Below are positions 28,235-44,600 of a stretch of DNA of 64,000 nt, piece by piece. Below the pieces are notes generated by a model that worked only from the letters and a program-made list of their open reading frames with translations, was not told the DNA's origin and made no database searches. Each line of letters starts with the position of its first letter. Within the stretch, counting starts at the first letter, position 1. Source of the DNA: Armadillidium nasatum (Eukaryota > Arthropoda > Malacostraca > Isopoda > Armadillidiidae); contig SEYY01000958.1 of assembly GCA_009176605.1 (NCBI GenBank), positions 1 to 64,000 of the forward strand. Direction: 5' to 3'. The position numbers and the translations under genes are program-made.

Positions 28235-30162
28235 TTGAGTAGTTTTCAAAAATTCGAGAAATATTCCTCATGTAATGACATCAATTTCGATTTTATGAAA
28301 GGTTTTCTGGTTCACTCATGGAATTCTAGAAACAAATATAGCTTACCAAAATGTTTAATTTCTGCTCTCAATAATCCCAGACGTAACAACTCAATTATAA
28401 TTAGTAGAGCTGATAAAGGAGGAAAAATCGTTATAACGGATAGGAGTGAATATGTTAACAAGGCAAACATTCTTTTGTCTGATGCAATGGTTTACGAGAA
28501 ATTAAGATCTAATCCTTTGAAAAATTCACAGCAACAATTTAATGCTTCTTTAAAAAACATATCTTACAAAATTTCCCAAATCTAATTAAAAAATTCACTG
28601 CGTATATGCCAAATCTTTCACAATTTTATGGTCTCCCAAAACTTCATAAACAGGATGTCCCCCTTAGACCCATTATTTCTAATACCAATTGTGTTACTTA
28701 TCATCTGGCATCCTGGCTTAGCAAAGAATTAAGGTGTCTTTTGGGTAGCATTTCTGCTTCCCATATTAAAAATTCTAGAGACTTCCTAGATAAGATAAAT
28801 GCAATTGATTTACATAACGGATTAATGATCAGCTATGATGATGTTTCCCTTTTCACCAATGTCTCTCTAGAAACCACCATCGATTGGCTTGAGGAGTTTG
28901 TCATTGGTAATAATATACGCTTTAGTGTCCCATTTAATGTCATCAAGGAACTTATTGTATTGTGCATGCACCATTCTTATTTTCATTTTAATAGTGGCTA
29001 TTACAAGCAACGTTTCGGTCTCAGCATGGGTTCACCTTTATCTCCCATGTTGAGCAATATTTTTATGGAACTTTTTGAAGTGAAATATATTTTTTCTAAT
29101 CCTAACCTCTCGAATGTTGTCTGGTTTAGATATGTCGATGACATTTTTGCACTCATTCCTCCCCAACTCGACCCTGAAAATATACTCTCCTTCCTCAACG
29201 AAAAGGTCCCCTCCATTAATTTCACTATGGAGAGGATGAACAATAATTGCCTTCCTTTTTTGGATATTTTAATTTATTTGAATGAGCCTAATTCTCCCCC
29301 CACATACTCAGTTTATAGAAAACCAACCGCCACAAACTCGTATATTCATTTTTACTCGACTCATCCCTATCATGTTAAATTGGGTACCATAATTAGTCAG
29401 TTCTACCGCGCCTTAATAATCTGTAGTCCATCTAAATTAGCTCAAGAAATTGAATTTATTAAAGTGTCCTTCACAAAACTTTCATACCCCAAGAAAATAA
29501 TAAACAAGGGCCTTTTTAGAGCTAAAAAGAAGTTCTATAGTGAGAATATTTTCAGAAATAATAATAATAATGATAATGATGGTGATAATGTTGATGACAG
29601 TGGTGATGTTGATGGTGGCGGTGGAGGTGGTGTTGATGATGATTGCGTTGGTGTTGGTAACAGAGACTACAAAAATAAGGATAAATTAGTTGTCCCTTTT
29701 AATATTGACCCAATAACAAAAAAACTATTTAACAATAATGTTACTCTAATAGAATCAATTCCACACACAATAAAAAAGAAATTTAATAACCATCTCGTTG
29801 CAAATGATGAAAAAAACATGGGTGTATATAGTATAAAATGTAGAGACTGTGATAAAAAATACTTTGGTGAAACCAATGATTTAAAGCGTAGACAATACCA
29901 ACACCAATATAGCTTAAACACTTGTGACCCCAACTCTGCCTTACATATCCATAGATCGGATCACAACCATTATATAGATGCAAAAACCATAAATTTGTGT
30001 ATTCCTTGCTCTTCTACAAATAATAGAAAGTTTTTGGAATCATTTTTAATTAAAAATATACCTAATATTAACAGGGATAAGGGAGATTTTCCAATTGACA
30101 ATTTATTAAATAGCATTTTAAAAAACAATACATATTATAAAAATATACTTAAGAACACATAA
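28235..30162 (+). mobile_element. Penelope-like element: RT plus GIY-YIG endonuclease
   Basis: An N-terminal frame (28235-28585) with 'SRADKGGKIVITDRSEY' joins, after one frameshift near 28570, a 518-codon frame. RT motifs there are 'YGLPKLHK', 'SYDDVSLFTNV', 'RFGLSMGSPLSPMLSNIFME' and the catalytic 'FRYVDDIFALI'. A 'FLDILI' plus 'SVYRKPTATNSYIHF' block follows, as in all Penelope RTs. The C-terminus is a GIY-YIG nuclease: 'GVYSIKCRDC', 'YFGETNDLKRRQYQHQ' with the Tyr, Gly and Arg of the active site. A (GAT/GGT)-type microsatellite at 29555-29660 adds about 35 Asn/Asp/Gly residues in frame in the linker. The N-terminus looks short against the family's usual length, so the copy is probably 5'-truncated. 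Confidence 0.9.
29555..29660 (+). repeat. In-frame trinucleotide microsatellite in the Penelope linker
   Basis: AAT, GAT, GGT and GGC triplets give an Asn-, Asp- and Gly-rich stretch between RT and nuclease without breaking the frame. Confidence 0.85.
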
Positions 30163-30261
30163 AATCATTAGTAGGTATCTTTTTTCACATATTTGATAAA
30201 CCAACTAAATATGTCTCTATTTTAAAGAATCATTTGTTTTTTCTAAAGTTTTCTTTCGATT
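30163..30261 (+). other. Penelope-like element 3' untranslated region
   Basis: AT-rich sequence between the stop codon and the hairpin motif. The exact 3' end of the element is not resolved; 30305-30495 holds nothing recognisable. Confidence 0.4.
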
Positions 30262-30304
30262 CCCTTGAATAAGGACTCCCGGATGCTGGAGTCGAAAGCT
30301 CGGG
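30262..30304 (+). ncRNA. Possible hammerhead-ribozyme-like motif in the Penelope 3' end
   Basis: TTGAATAAG, then GACTCC (30274-30279) paired with GGAGTC (30288-30293) around an 8-nt loop, then GAAA (30294-30297) and GCTCGGG. Order and spacing resemble the hammerhead core (CUGANGA, stem II, GAAA). Penelope-like elements are known to carry hammerheads. The core is not canonical, and stems I and III are not clear, so this may be a decayed or variant form. Confidence 0.35.
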
Positions 30305-30436
30305 TTTTTTTAAATAGTAATAATGTTTTCCTTCGGTTTTTAGCTCTTGTTACTCTCGTTTTAATTCTTTTACTTTTTAGTATTTTATTCAAAACCACTT
30401 TATGATCTAAATTTTGAAGAAAAGATTCGTGTCTAA

Positions 30437-31060
<624 letters not shown>

Positions 31061-33450
31061 TTACTTACTTTACTTTTTTTCCCCTTGGACCTTCCTCACT
31101 GGAAGGGCCACACTGCCTTTAGGAAATCCGCGATGGCCACCGGCCGAGTCCAAAGGTCTCTGAGAGAGGTGATGTGATGGAGGGTTCTGTGTTGTGTAAG
31201 GGAGGGGCATCTCAGAAGGAGATGTTCTGTTGTGTCTGGTTCTTGCATACATTTTTGACATATTGGGGATAGTGTGTTTTGTATATTGAATCTGTGTTTT
31301 TATGCTTGTAGGTTAGGGTGGTGGCCCGACCTTAATCTGGAAAGGGTTATTTGGGTTTTGCGTGGTAATGTGTTTTGTGTATTTGCTATGTCTGGGGGTT
31401 GTTTGTTGAGATGATGATTTGGTTGGCGGGTGTTGAGATAATTTTGTGTTATGATGGTGGTGTGTATGTGTTTGATTAGTGGTGTGTTGTTTGCAGTAGG
31501 TGGAATGGTTCTGAATATGCTACTGTAGTATAGGGCAGGGGATGATGGAGGTAATTTTAGACAGTGTCTTGTGTGGTCTTGTAGGGTATAGTGACAGGGG
31601 TGTGAAATGTCAAGGGTGTTTGTGTAAAATTGGGTTCCTATCATGTCAAGGTGAATACGGATCGGGAGTATTTTTGTTTCTTCGTGTAAATGCTGAATTG
31701 GAGTGGTTCTAGTGCAACCTGTGATAGTTCGAAGAGCGGTATTTTGTTTTTTTTGTAACTTCTCTATGTTTGAGGGTGAGGTGGCATACCAGGCTGGAGA
31801 TGCGTAATTGAGTGTAGGTCTGATGAACTGTTTGTATGCTGCGATGAGAGTGGTTAGTTCGTTACTGAAATTGTTATGTGACAGTGTTCAAATGATGTTT
31901 ATTTTTCTGTTTGCAGTGTTGGTTATGTTTTTGATGTGTTTTGAGAAGGTGAAGTGTGTGTGTCATATGCGAGCCTAGGATCTTTGGGAATTTGTTTAGG
32001 GGAATGAGGGTATTATTTAGTTTTACTTGGGAGTGGAGGGAAGATTGGTGTCTGTTGGTAGTAATAAGAGTAATTGAGGATTTTTCGGAGGAAGCTGTCA
32101 TTCTGTTTGATTTTTGCCATGTTTCTAGTTGTTGGATGTATGATTGAGTGAGTGTGGTGGCTGTGGGTATGGAGGGGTTTTGTATTGTGATGAATATGTC
32201 GTCGGCGTATGTTATTAGTTTTATGTCTGGTGTTTGTGGGGTGGGTAGGTCTGCTGTGTACAGGTTAAATAATAGAGGGGATAGGATGGCTCCCTGTGGG
32301 ACACCATTTCTTAGTTTTACTGTTTTTGAAAGATGGTTTTGTTGGAAACTTGGGCTGTACGTTTGGAGAGGAAGTTGGAAATCCATTTTTTATAATTGTT
32401 GGGTATGGGTGAATGTAGGATTTTTTGTATGAGGTTATGTTTAGGGACTGTATCAAATGCTTTGTTGATGTCGATGGCAATGAGTATAGTCCTGTGGGAT
32501 GGTTTTTTGTTCAGGCCATTTATTACGTTTTGCGAGATAGTGGCGAGGACCGTGGTGGTTGAGTGGGATTTCCTGAATCTGTGTTGAAATTGTGGGGTTT
32601 GCATGAGTGGTTGGAATTTTGAATGAATGAGTTTTTCTAAGAGTTTGCATAGTGTTGATAGGAGGGAGATCGGGCGGTATGAAGATGGGAGGTTTGGGTC
32701 TTTCCTGGGTTTTAGTTTGGGGGTAATTATTGCCTTCTTCCATATTGCGGGGATGAAGTTGTATGTGTATGATTTTTTTTGTTGTATATTTGGGTTAGGT
32801 ATGTTGTGGCTATGGGTCCTAGGTGTTTTAGGTGTAAATTTGAGATGTTATCTGGGCCTGTAGCTGGGGAATTTTTGAGTGTTTTGATTCCCTGGGTTGT
32901 GTCCTGGTGAGAGAAGGGGGGGGGGTTTGGATTGTGTTCTAAGTATGTGTGTTTGAGCTGTCAGATTATTTTCCTATTGTCTTTGTGGGTGGGTTTATAG
33001 GAGATGTTCGAGTAGTGCTGGGCGAGGATATTGCAATGTTGCTTTGGTGAAGGTAGAATGTTGTTGTTTTCTTTTAAGGCTTCGTTTAGTGTTGGAGGAT
33101 TGTTTTGGGAATTGTGTAGTCGTTTGATTACCTGCCTTGTTCTTTTATCGTTGGGGTTTATTAGGTTGTTTTGTAGGTATTCTTTGAATCTGTTTGTTTT
33201 GTGATTTGATATTAGTGCTGAGATTTGTTCATTTAGGGTGTTTAGTTGTATGGTGATGTCTGCTGTGTGTGATCTATGTTGTCGGAGTTGGTTTCTTTGC
33301 TTTATAAGATTGCAGATTTTTGGTGTAAGTGAGGGGTTGTAGTGTTTCCTGTAGCCCTTGGGTATTTATAAGTTGGAGGCTTTGTGTCTCGTTTTGGTGA
33401 AGGAATTGATGGCTGAATGTGTGTTGGTTATTTCTTGTTGAGTTAAATAT
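31061..33450 (-). pseudogene. LINE family X copy 1: RT and C-terminal region
   Basis: The minus strand, with several frameshifts, carries RT motifs: 'RPISLLSTLCKLLEKLI', 'HRFRKSHSTTTVL', 'AIDINKAFDTVP', 'GVPQGAILSPLLFNLYTAD' and the catalytic box in 'LITYADDIFI' (about 32195-32225). A C-terminal region follows with 'RLRSGHHPNLQA' and a C-x2-C...H...C block near 31240-31270 (HLLLRCP type). The 3' end near 31061-31080 has an A-run and TAAG repeats, followed by (TA)n. The copy spans from TA array to TA array, about 3.66 kb, so it looks full length but dead. Confidence 0.85.
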
Positions 33451-33454
33451 GTTT

Positions 33455-34542
33455 CTATGTGGTGGGTGAAGCTTGTCCATTTTGCTTTTTTGTAGTTTGT
33501 GAATGTTGTTGTTTTCTTGGGGTGTATGTGTTTAGTGACTGTGTAATTATTATGGGGATATGATCGGTTGTGAGGTCTATTTCTGTTTTCCATGTGAGGT
33601 TTGTATGGAGTGATGGTGATGAGAAGGTTATGTCAGGAGCTGATGGAGATTGATTGGCTTGTTGGGGTAGTCGGGTAGGTAGGTTTTTGTAGTTTAAAAT
33701 GTTAAACGTTTCCAGTGTGTCTAGGATGTGTGTTCCTCTGGGGTCTGTTGGGTAGTCTTGGTACCATGCTGTGTGGTGGGCGTTGAAGTCGCCTCCTATG
33801 ATTAGGTTGGTGATTGTGTTCAGAGGTGCTAGATTTGGTTTATAGTTGTTTGGGCAGTATACTGATGTAGGATGGGGGATGTAGATGTTTATTATGGTGT
33901 GTGTGGTGCTGTTGACTAAGATTTTGAAAGATTGTATGTTCAGAATGGGATCGTTTATTAAGTTAATTGTGTCAGTAGTTGTATTGTGGTATATTATATT
34001 GTTTTTTATTAGTGTTAGTAGTGTGTGATTGGTTGGTTGTTTGTTGGTGTATATGGAGTCATATCCATAGAAAGGAGTTTTGGGAGTGTTAGCTGGGGAG
34101 TGAGCTTCTTGGATCAGGGCTATGTCAATATTATGTTTGGAGAGGAATGTTTGTATTTCTGAATGTTTTTTGTGTAGGCCATTAATGTTTATCTGTAGAA
34201 TTTTGATTTGTGTCTTGTTTTGGTTTTTATTTGTTACGGCTGACGTTGTTGGGGGGTTGCAGAGTGAGCAATCCATGTGTGGTTTTGACAAGGTAGTTTT
34301 TTGAATTGGAAGAATTTTTTTTTGTAGATTTATTTATGTCAGTTTGTACATTTTATAGAAGGTTGATTATTTTTAATTAGTTTGGTGCATATGGGACAAA
34401 GGTATATGATTGGACCAGGGTTTGGGTGAAAGTCTCCAGCTTGCTGCAGTAGGAGGGAGGTGACTGCCGAATTGTTACCTCTGCCGTGAATGAAGAAAGG
34501 TGGAGTAAGGTTGATTAATAAAGTGTGAGAGAGTTTGGTCAT
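33455..34542 (-). pseudogene. LINE family X copy 1: 2A-like motif, PHD finger, APE endonuclease
   Basis: The N-terminal frame (34339-34542) has a 2A-like motif 'GDFHPNPGP' at 34411-34434 and then half of a PHD finger ('CPICTKLI', 'KCTN'), broken by two stops. The endonuclease frame (33455-34291) is open for 278 codons: 'ILQININGLHKKH', 'IALIQEAH', 'IIGGDFNAHHTAW', 'SAPDITFSS' and 'TDHIPII'. These supply the Asn, Glu, Asp/Asn, Asp and Asp-His residues of the APE fold. The PHD end ('DCSLC') lies in the same frame as the endonuclease. Copy 2 at 44600-45229 shows the intact arrangement. Confidence 0.85.
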
Positions 34543-34985
<443 letters not shown>

Positions 34986-35059
34986 ACTGATTACTATTAC
35001 TGATTATTATATATTACTACTGATTACTATTACTGATTATTATATATTACTATCGAAAA

Positions 35060-35337
<278 letters not shown>

Positions 35338-35518
35338 TTTTCCATTTTAATTTATTCTCAAAGTTCCAAGTTGAAAAAGTATTAACGAGTTTCTCATTAA
35401 TATCTTCAGGCTCACTCTTCATTTTCCCACTGTACCCAAACAAGAAATATACTTAAAATTTCTGTATATAGGATCACATATCTCATCTTCTTGCTATAAT
35501 TGAAGCTACATTCCTGTA

Positions 35519-35930
35519 ATGCCAGTTCATTCTCATAAATTAACTTCCTCTCAATTTATAGTTTCTTCAAACACAGAGAATCTCACACAATTCTTCTCAG
35601 ATCCTCATTATTTATTTAAGTGTGCCAGCTGTAATGCAGCATATGTAGGCCAAACTGGTCTACAATTTAAAGTAAGGATTGATAAGCATAGAGGGGTTTC
35701 CTTTAGAACAGACCAACCTCTTTGTTCTCCTGTACTCTCTGCCATAAAAGACCATGGACATACCCATCCTTTTTTTAATTAAATTTCTCTGTTCATCAAC
35801 ATGCATCTTCCCTTCTTGATCATAGGATTTTGAAGTTTTATATATATAAAAACTAATTTTCCATCTTTATTGATCAAGCTGCTTCTGTTCTTTTCACCTC
35901 AATAATGAAGTCCTTTTTCCCAAAATAGTG
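35519..35930 (+). pseudogene. Second Penelope-like fragment: GIY-YIG nuclease
   Basis: An 87-codon frame has 'YLFKCASCNAAYVGQTGLQF', then 'VRIDKHRGVSFRTDQPL' and 'AIKDHGH'. This is a GIY-YIG core with the paired Cys typical of Penelope-like nucleases. A frameshift near 35780 precedes a poorly kept tail ('FKFYIYKN'). It differs clearly from the copy at 29800-30160, so it is a different Penelope family. No RT domain is present. Confidence 0.75.
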
Positions 35931-36205
35931 CAGCCTTTTTATTTTTACTTGTTATTTCAATATTAATATTATTACTTTATTTTTTATTGAAATTATTATT
36001 ATTTTAAATATCTTTATATATAGTTAATGAATTTATATTTTGATTGTATTTTTAAAAAATATAAATTTATAAAATTTAGTTTGTGCTGAAGACGGACCAA
36101 GATACAGTGTTAAACATTCACAGTGTATTAAATGTATGTAGAAACCTTTAGTATTGGCCTTAACCTTTATAATTAGATTAAGGTTGACTAGGAAAGAAGC
36201 TATCT
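35931..36205. other. AT-rich sequence, no feature recognised
   Basis: No coding frame or repeat family recognised. Confidence 0.5.
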
Positions 36206-36206
36206 C

Positions 36207-36740
<534 letters not shown>

Positions 36741-36747
36741 ATCTTGA

Positions 36748-38790
<2,043 letters not shown>

Positions 38791-38799
38791 CATCAATAT

Positions 38800-38966
38800 A
38801 TATATCATCATTATCATCACCGTCCAATCCGGTAGGCTGATGCCTGTCAGATGCTACCCCTCCAGGCTCCGTAGTCCATTATCATGCCGATGTCGTCAAT
38901 TTTAGATTTTCACTCTTCCTAGGTGTAGCCTTGGTAACTCGAGCATTTTCTTTTTTACATAGCCGG
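38800..38966. other. Unclassified insert next to TA array
   Basis: About 165 bp of mixed composition ('CACCGTCCAATCCGGTAGGC' and 'GATGCTACCCCTCCAGGCTC') ends at a TA array. It may be a SINE or LINE end; not identified. Confidence 0.35.
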
Positions 38967-39081
<115 letters not shown>

Positions 39082-39089
39082 ATGGTATA

Positions 39090-40268
<1,179 letters not shown>

Positions 40269-40368
40269 NNNNNNNNNNNNNNNNNNNNNNNNNNNNNNNN
40301 NNNNNNNNNNNNNNNNNNNNNNNNNNNNNNNNNNNNNNNNNNNNNNNNNNNNNNNNNNNNNNNNNNNN
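40269..40368. other. Assembly gap of 100 N
   Basis: Exactly 100 N, the usual placeholder for a gap of unknown size. Order and continuity of the two sides are not proven. Confidence 0.99.
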
Positions 40369-41082
40369 TGCGTATTGTGAATATACACTGAATATTCGGA
40401 TTACATGTACCCCTGATACAACCGGGTCACCTGATTGGACCTTGAGACTGAATTATATAGCCTAGATTTATGGACTGAATGTTGATCAGATACAGCACTG
40501 GAACGTGATCCAAGTACTGGAATAGAATCTGAACACTGCAAAGTGATCCAAGCACTGGAATAGAATCGGGGCACTGCAAAGTCATCCAAGCACTGGAATC
40601 TGAAGGATAAACCGTATCAGATTATCTATTCCTAACAATTGATTAACTAACTGAAATTAATTAAAATAACTCCTAACAAAAATAATAAAGCCTGTAAAAC
40701 TTACCCTAGCAAGGAATGTTTCGTACTTGAGACTATTTCAATAAAGACCTCTATATTTAAGGCAGAATATATCTCCAGAATATATCTGATTCGACTATAT
40801 AATATATCAATATTTCACCAGACAAAGAATATAAACAATCTAACTACTTCCTGGAAAAAGAGAGAAATAGATTTATAACCAATCACACACACAAGTATAT
40901 CATAAATGAACAATAAATAATATTATCCTCCTAATAATATAACATAAGGAGTACGTTGGCAGTGCATAGGTTATTACCTACGACAAGGTGAAAAATATGG
41001 GTGAAACAATATAACCATATATATATATATAGCAATACATAACTCTCATGAACATATAATGATGCTCATGCGGATTATTACA
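40369..41082 (-). repeat. Probable LTR of element D, cut by the gap
   Basis: A region with no coding sequence lies downstream (in element orientation) of the SGNH-like ORF of D. On the + strand it ends GCGGATTATTACA before 'TTACCCACCACCAAAG', so a minus-strand TGTAATAATCC start after a G-rich tract is plausible. The second LTR is not in the window, so the boundaries are not confirmed. Confidence 0.4.
40506..40600. repeat. 38-bp tandem repeat, two and a half copies
   Basis: 'GATCCAAG(T/C)ACTGGAATAG' followed by 'AATC' and 'CACTGCAAAGT' recurs at 40506 and 40544, with a partial third copy from 40582. Confidence 0.85.
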
Positions 41083-41640
41083 TTACCCACCACCAAAGAA
41101 AAGCTCCTTTTCTTTCACCAACCACACATACTACAGACATACATACGGAAGAAAAGAAAGAAACCTACACCTAATATAGGAGAGCAATAATACCTCTCTA
41201 ATAATACACATCTAAGAACCCGAGCAGCTGCGAGCAACCTCCCCCAACAATCAAGCGAAAGGGAAAACATATAAATATGTTTTGAAAAATAACAAAAAAA
41301 AAAAAAAAAAAAAAAAACAATTACATAAATCAGTTTTAAGAAAAAAATACATAGATAAGATTACCAAAAAAAAATATACAATACAAAAGTAGAAAAGATT
41401 ATCCAAAAATTTTATTTTATTTTATTTTTATTTTTTTCTTTCTTTTACAAAAACACAATACAAAAAGTAGATAAGATTATCAAAAAAAAAATTTTTTTTT
41501 TATTTTTCTTAACATGGAAAATACCATTTTTTTTTTTTTTTTTTTTTGAAATGAAATATAAACATATTACACGAATATTTGCTTCAAATTATGACACTAA
41601 GCCAAAAGTTTATAAAAATATTATCACACTATATACATAG
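41083..41640. other. 3' untranslated part of element D with A/T homopolymers
   Basis: Long A- and T-runs at 41288-41320, 41400-41450, 41485-41510 and 41528-41547 and no coding frame. Homopolymers of this length are prone to assembly errors. Confidence 0.5.
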
Positions 41641-41689
41641 AGTATTTCACACACAGTGAAACACGAGCACGAATATATGAGTAACGAAT

Positions 41690-42321
41690 TTACGTATTCC
41701 ACGAAGGATCACTATCCTCCCTCTCAATTAGGTGTAACATATCTCGCGCCACACTACAAACTTCTGACCTTTCTTGTGGCGTGTCTGGAGCAAGAAACAA
41801 CCGTTCCACTCCTTTTAAATAATACCAGAGTCTCCGCTTATCTGCTGGCGTCAACGATGAACTCTGTACAGTCGGCCGTGACCGCACAGAAGTAGTGACA
41901 GTGGAAATTACGGTGATTACCGAATCGTCCAATGATGTGGACTCGGTTTCGGAAGACTGACTACCACCAGCAACAGCTAGCTCCGTTTCCTCACGAATAT
42001 TTTCACTTTGCGGTACAACCACATTATCTGCGACTATCTCTTTCTCCTCCACCGCTGAAGAGTCTGGAGAAGGCGATGAAGTTACTACTTCAGGGACAGG
42101 CAAACTCTCCGATGCAGGACTAGGCAATGCCGATGGTGATGGCCGAACTCTGAGCCAACGACAATAGGGCTCAATACTTTCAAAAAACATGATGACACAG
42201 TGAGGCGTATAGTGTAGCCCATCGCTCACCATTTCAGGGAAAATGAAGTCATCGTTCAATCCCTTTAAAAACTTCGCATGTGGAGCCCAGCGAGTAGTAC
42301 CTCGACAAATGTCCCGTACAA
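41690..42321 (-). pseudogene. Element D ORF3: C-terminal half of an SGNH-like protein
   Basis: About 210 codons begin abruptly at a junction with LINE X near 42321. 'SDGLHYTPHCVIMFF' (about 42190-42235) matches block V of the SGNH-like ORF3 of element C ('YDGLHYTETTFEEMF'), with the Asp and His in place. A Ser/Pro/Glu-rich linker follows, then a C-terminal 'LWYYLKGVERLFLAPDTPQE' helical module that ends at the stop at 41690. The N-terminal half with the nucleophile Ser is missing. The frame is continuous with LINE X RT upstream, giving a chimeric 315-codon ORF (41690-42637) that is unlikely to be functional. Confidence 0.65.
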
Positions 42322-44600
42322 AGTGCCAGATGGGGGAGGCATGGTTGATGGTGGGGCGTATAAATTGTTTGTAGATTGCAATTGAGGTTTGTATGTTGTT
42401 TTGTATGTCAGTGTTGGCCACTGTTTTGAGGATGTTGAGTTTTCTGGTTGCGGCTGTGGTGGTATTTTGAATGTGTTTGGAGAAAGTGAGGTGAGTGTCA
42501 AATGTTAGGCCGAGAATCTTTGGGGATTTGTTGAAGGGTATGGGGGTGTTGTTTAGTAGGACTTGTGGGTAGGTGTTGGATATGTGTTTGTCTGTTGTTA
42601 TGAGGGTTATGGAGGATTTGTTTGGTGATGCCGTCATCCTGTTTTCTACTAGCCAAGTTTGGAGTTGTGTTAGGTAGTCTTGTGTGAGTGTTGTTGCGGT
42701 GGTGAGGTCTTTGTGAGTGGTGGCAATAGTTATGTCGTCGGCGTATGAAGTGATGCGGGTGGAAGTTGTTTGGGGTTGTGGGAGGTCTGCTGTGTATAGG
42801 TTGAATAGAGTGGGGGAGAGTATGGCTCCTTGGGGAATCTCCGTTCCTTATGTTAATGGTGCGTGATTTTTTGGCCGTTTTGTTGTATTTGGGCGGTTCT
42901 TCCTGATAGGAAGTTGGATAGCCATTTCTTAGTATTTGTTGTGATGTTGGATTGGAGGATTTTATGGATAAGATTATGTCTCGGGACAGTATCGAAGGCT
43001 TTGTTTATGTCAATTGCTATTAATATAGTTTTGTGATATGGCTTATGGTTTAGTCCGTTTATTATAGGTTGGATGATGTTGGTAAGTGCAGTGGTGGTGG
43101 AGTGGTTGGGTTTGAACCGTGTTGGAAGTTTTGTTGTGGGATGAATTGGAGGATAGAATTTAGGATTAGTTTTTCAAGAAGTTTTGAGATGGTGGATAAT
43201 AAGGAGATTGGGCGGTAAGAGGAGGGGTTTGAAGGGTCTTTGCCAGGTTTTAGTTTAGGGATGATTAATGCTTTTTTCCATTGGGAGGGATATAGTTGAG
43301 TTGGATGGATTTGTTGAAGATGGAGGTTATGTATGTGATTGTGTGGTTGGATAGGTGTTTTAGGTGAATATTTGATATGTTGTCTGGTCCTGTTGCTGGA
43401 GAGTTTTTGATAGATTTAATGGTGTTTTGTGTGTTTGTGGGTGTGATGGCGTTTAGGTTGTTTTGGTTGTTGTGTAGCTTTTTCAGTTTTTTGATTATTT
43501 TTCTGTTTTGAGGGTGGGTAGGTAAGCTACTTTGTTTAGCGAAGTGTGTGGCTAGTAGGTTGATGTGTTGTTTGGGAGTTAAAGGGGTTTGTGTAGTGGG
43601 ATTGGTTGGAGTTTCGTGAGTGTGAAGTGGGTTGTTTTTTTGCGTTGTGAATTGTGTGGATTGTTTTCCAGACTCTTTTGCTGTTTGTGTTGTCCAAGTT
43701 TTTGATGAGGAAGTTTTGGTAGTTGTTAGTTGTGTGAGTTTTTATTAGGGTTGATATTTGATTGTTTAGGGTTTCTAATTGTGTTTTGGTGAGTTGTGTG
43801 GGGTTGTTTTGGCGTTTTAGTGCGTTCCTTTGTTTTATGAGAGAAGTGATTTCGGGGGAGAGGTTTGGTTACGTATTTTTTAATGTGGCCTTTAGGGATG
43901 AAGATGTTGGCCGCTTTCTGGATTGTGTGGGTGAGATGTTTAATTGCTGATTTGAGGGAGGATATGTTTGTAATTTCGTTTGTTGTGAGGTTTTCGTCTA
44001 TGTAGTTGGAGAAACCGGTCCAGTCTGCTTTTTTGTAGTTGGTAAATGTAGTTTTAGATTTGTAAGTGGGTTTGTTTTTGATGTTGGTATTTTATAATTA
44101 TAGGTAGGTGGTCGGAGTTTAGATCGGTTTCTGTGGTCCATTGTAGAAAGGGGTGAATGTTTGAGGAGCAAAAAGTGATGTCTGGTGATGTGGGGGATTG
44201 GTTGATTTGCGGGGGGATTCTGGTATGGAGGTTTTTGTTGTTAAGGATGTTGAGATGTTCCAAGTGTTCGATGATGTGGGTTCCTCTTTGGTCGGAGGCT
44301 TGGTTTTTGTACCAGGACGGGTGGTGGGCATTGAAGTCTCCGCATAATAGGAGATTAGGAAGGTTTGTTATTGTAGAGAGGTTAGGTGAGTAGTTTGATG
44401 GACAGTGTCTGGATGTATGGTGTGGTATGTATAGGTTTACTATGTTGTGCGTAGTTTTGTTTATTTCTATTGAGAAGGTTTGAGTTTTTGATGTGTTGTC
44501 AGTTTGCGAGTTAGCATGTTGAGAGGATGTGTTTTAGTAATTTATAGAGTTGGTGATGAGGGTTAATAGTTTGTGGTGGTTGGGAGTGTGCTGGGAGTAG
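42322..44600 (-). pseudogene. LINE family X copy 2, RT and endonuclease
   Basis: Reading the minus strand with frameshifts: APE endonuclease pieces at 44054-44331 ('SPDITFCSS', 'SDHLPIIIK') with the GDFNAHH block near 44330, RT blocks between 42900 and 43400, and the catalytic 'TSYADDITI' near 42725-42750. The RT runs to the junction with element D at 42321. Together with 39334-40268, and counting the shared 204 bp once, the length is about 3.65 kb, the same as copy 1. Confidence 0.8.

Noticed and set aside
31956-32863. Several + strand frames of 60-95 codons
   Set aside because: They are shadows of the LINE X reverse transcriptase on the minus strand.
35880-35940. Hammerhead ribozyme behind the second Penelope fragment
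   Set aside because: ATGAAG and a T-rich stretch are present, but no stem or GAAA pairing could be built.
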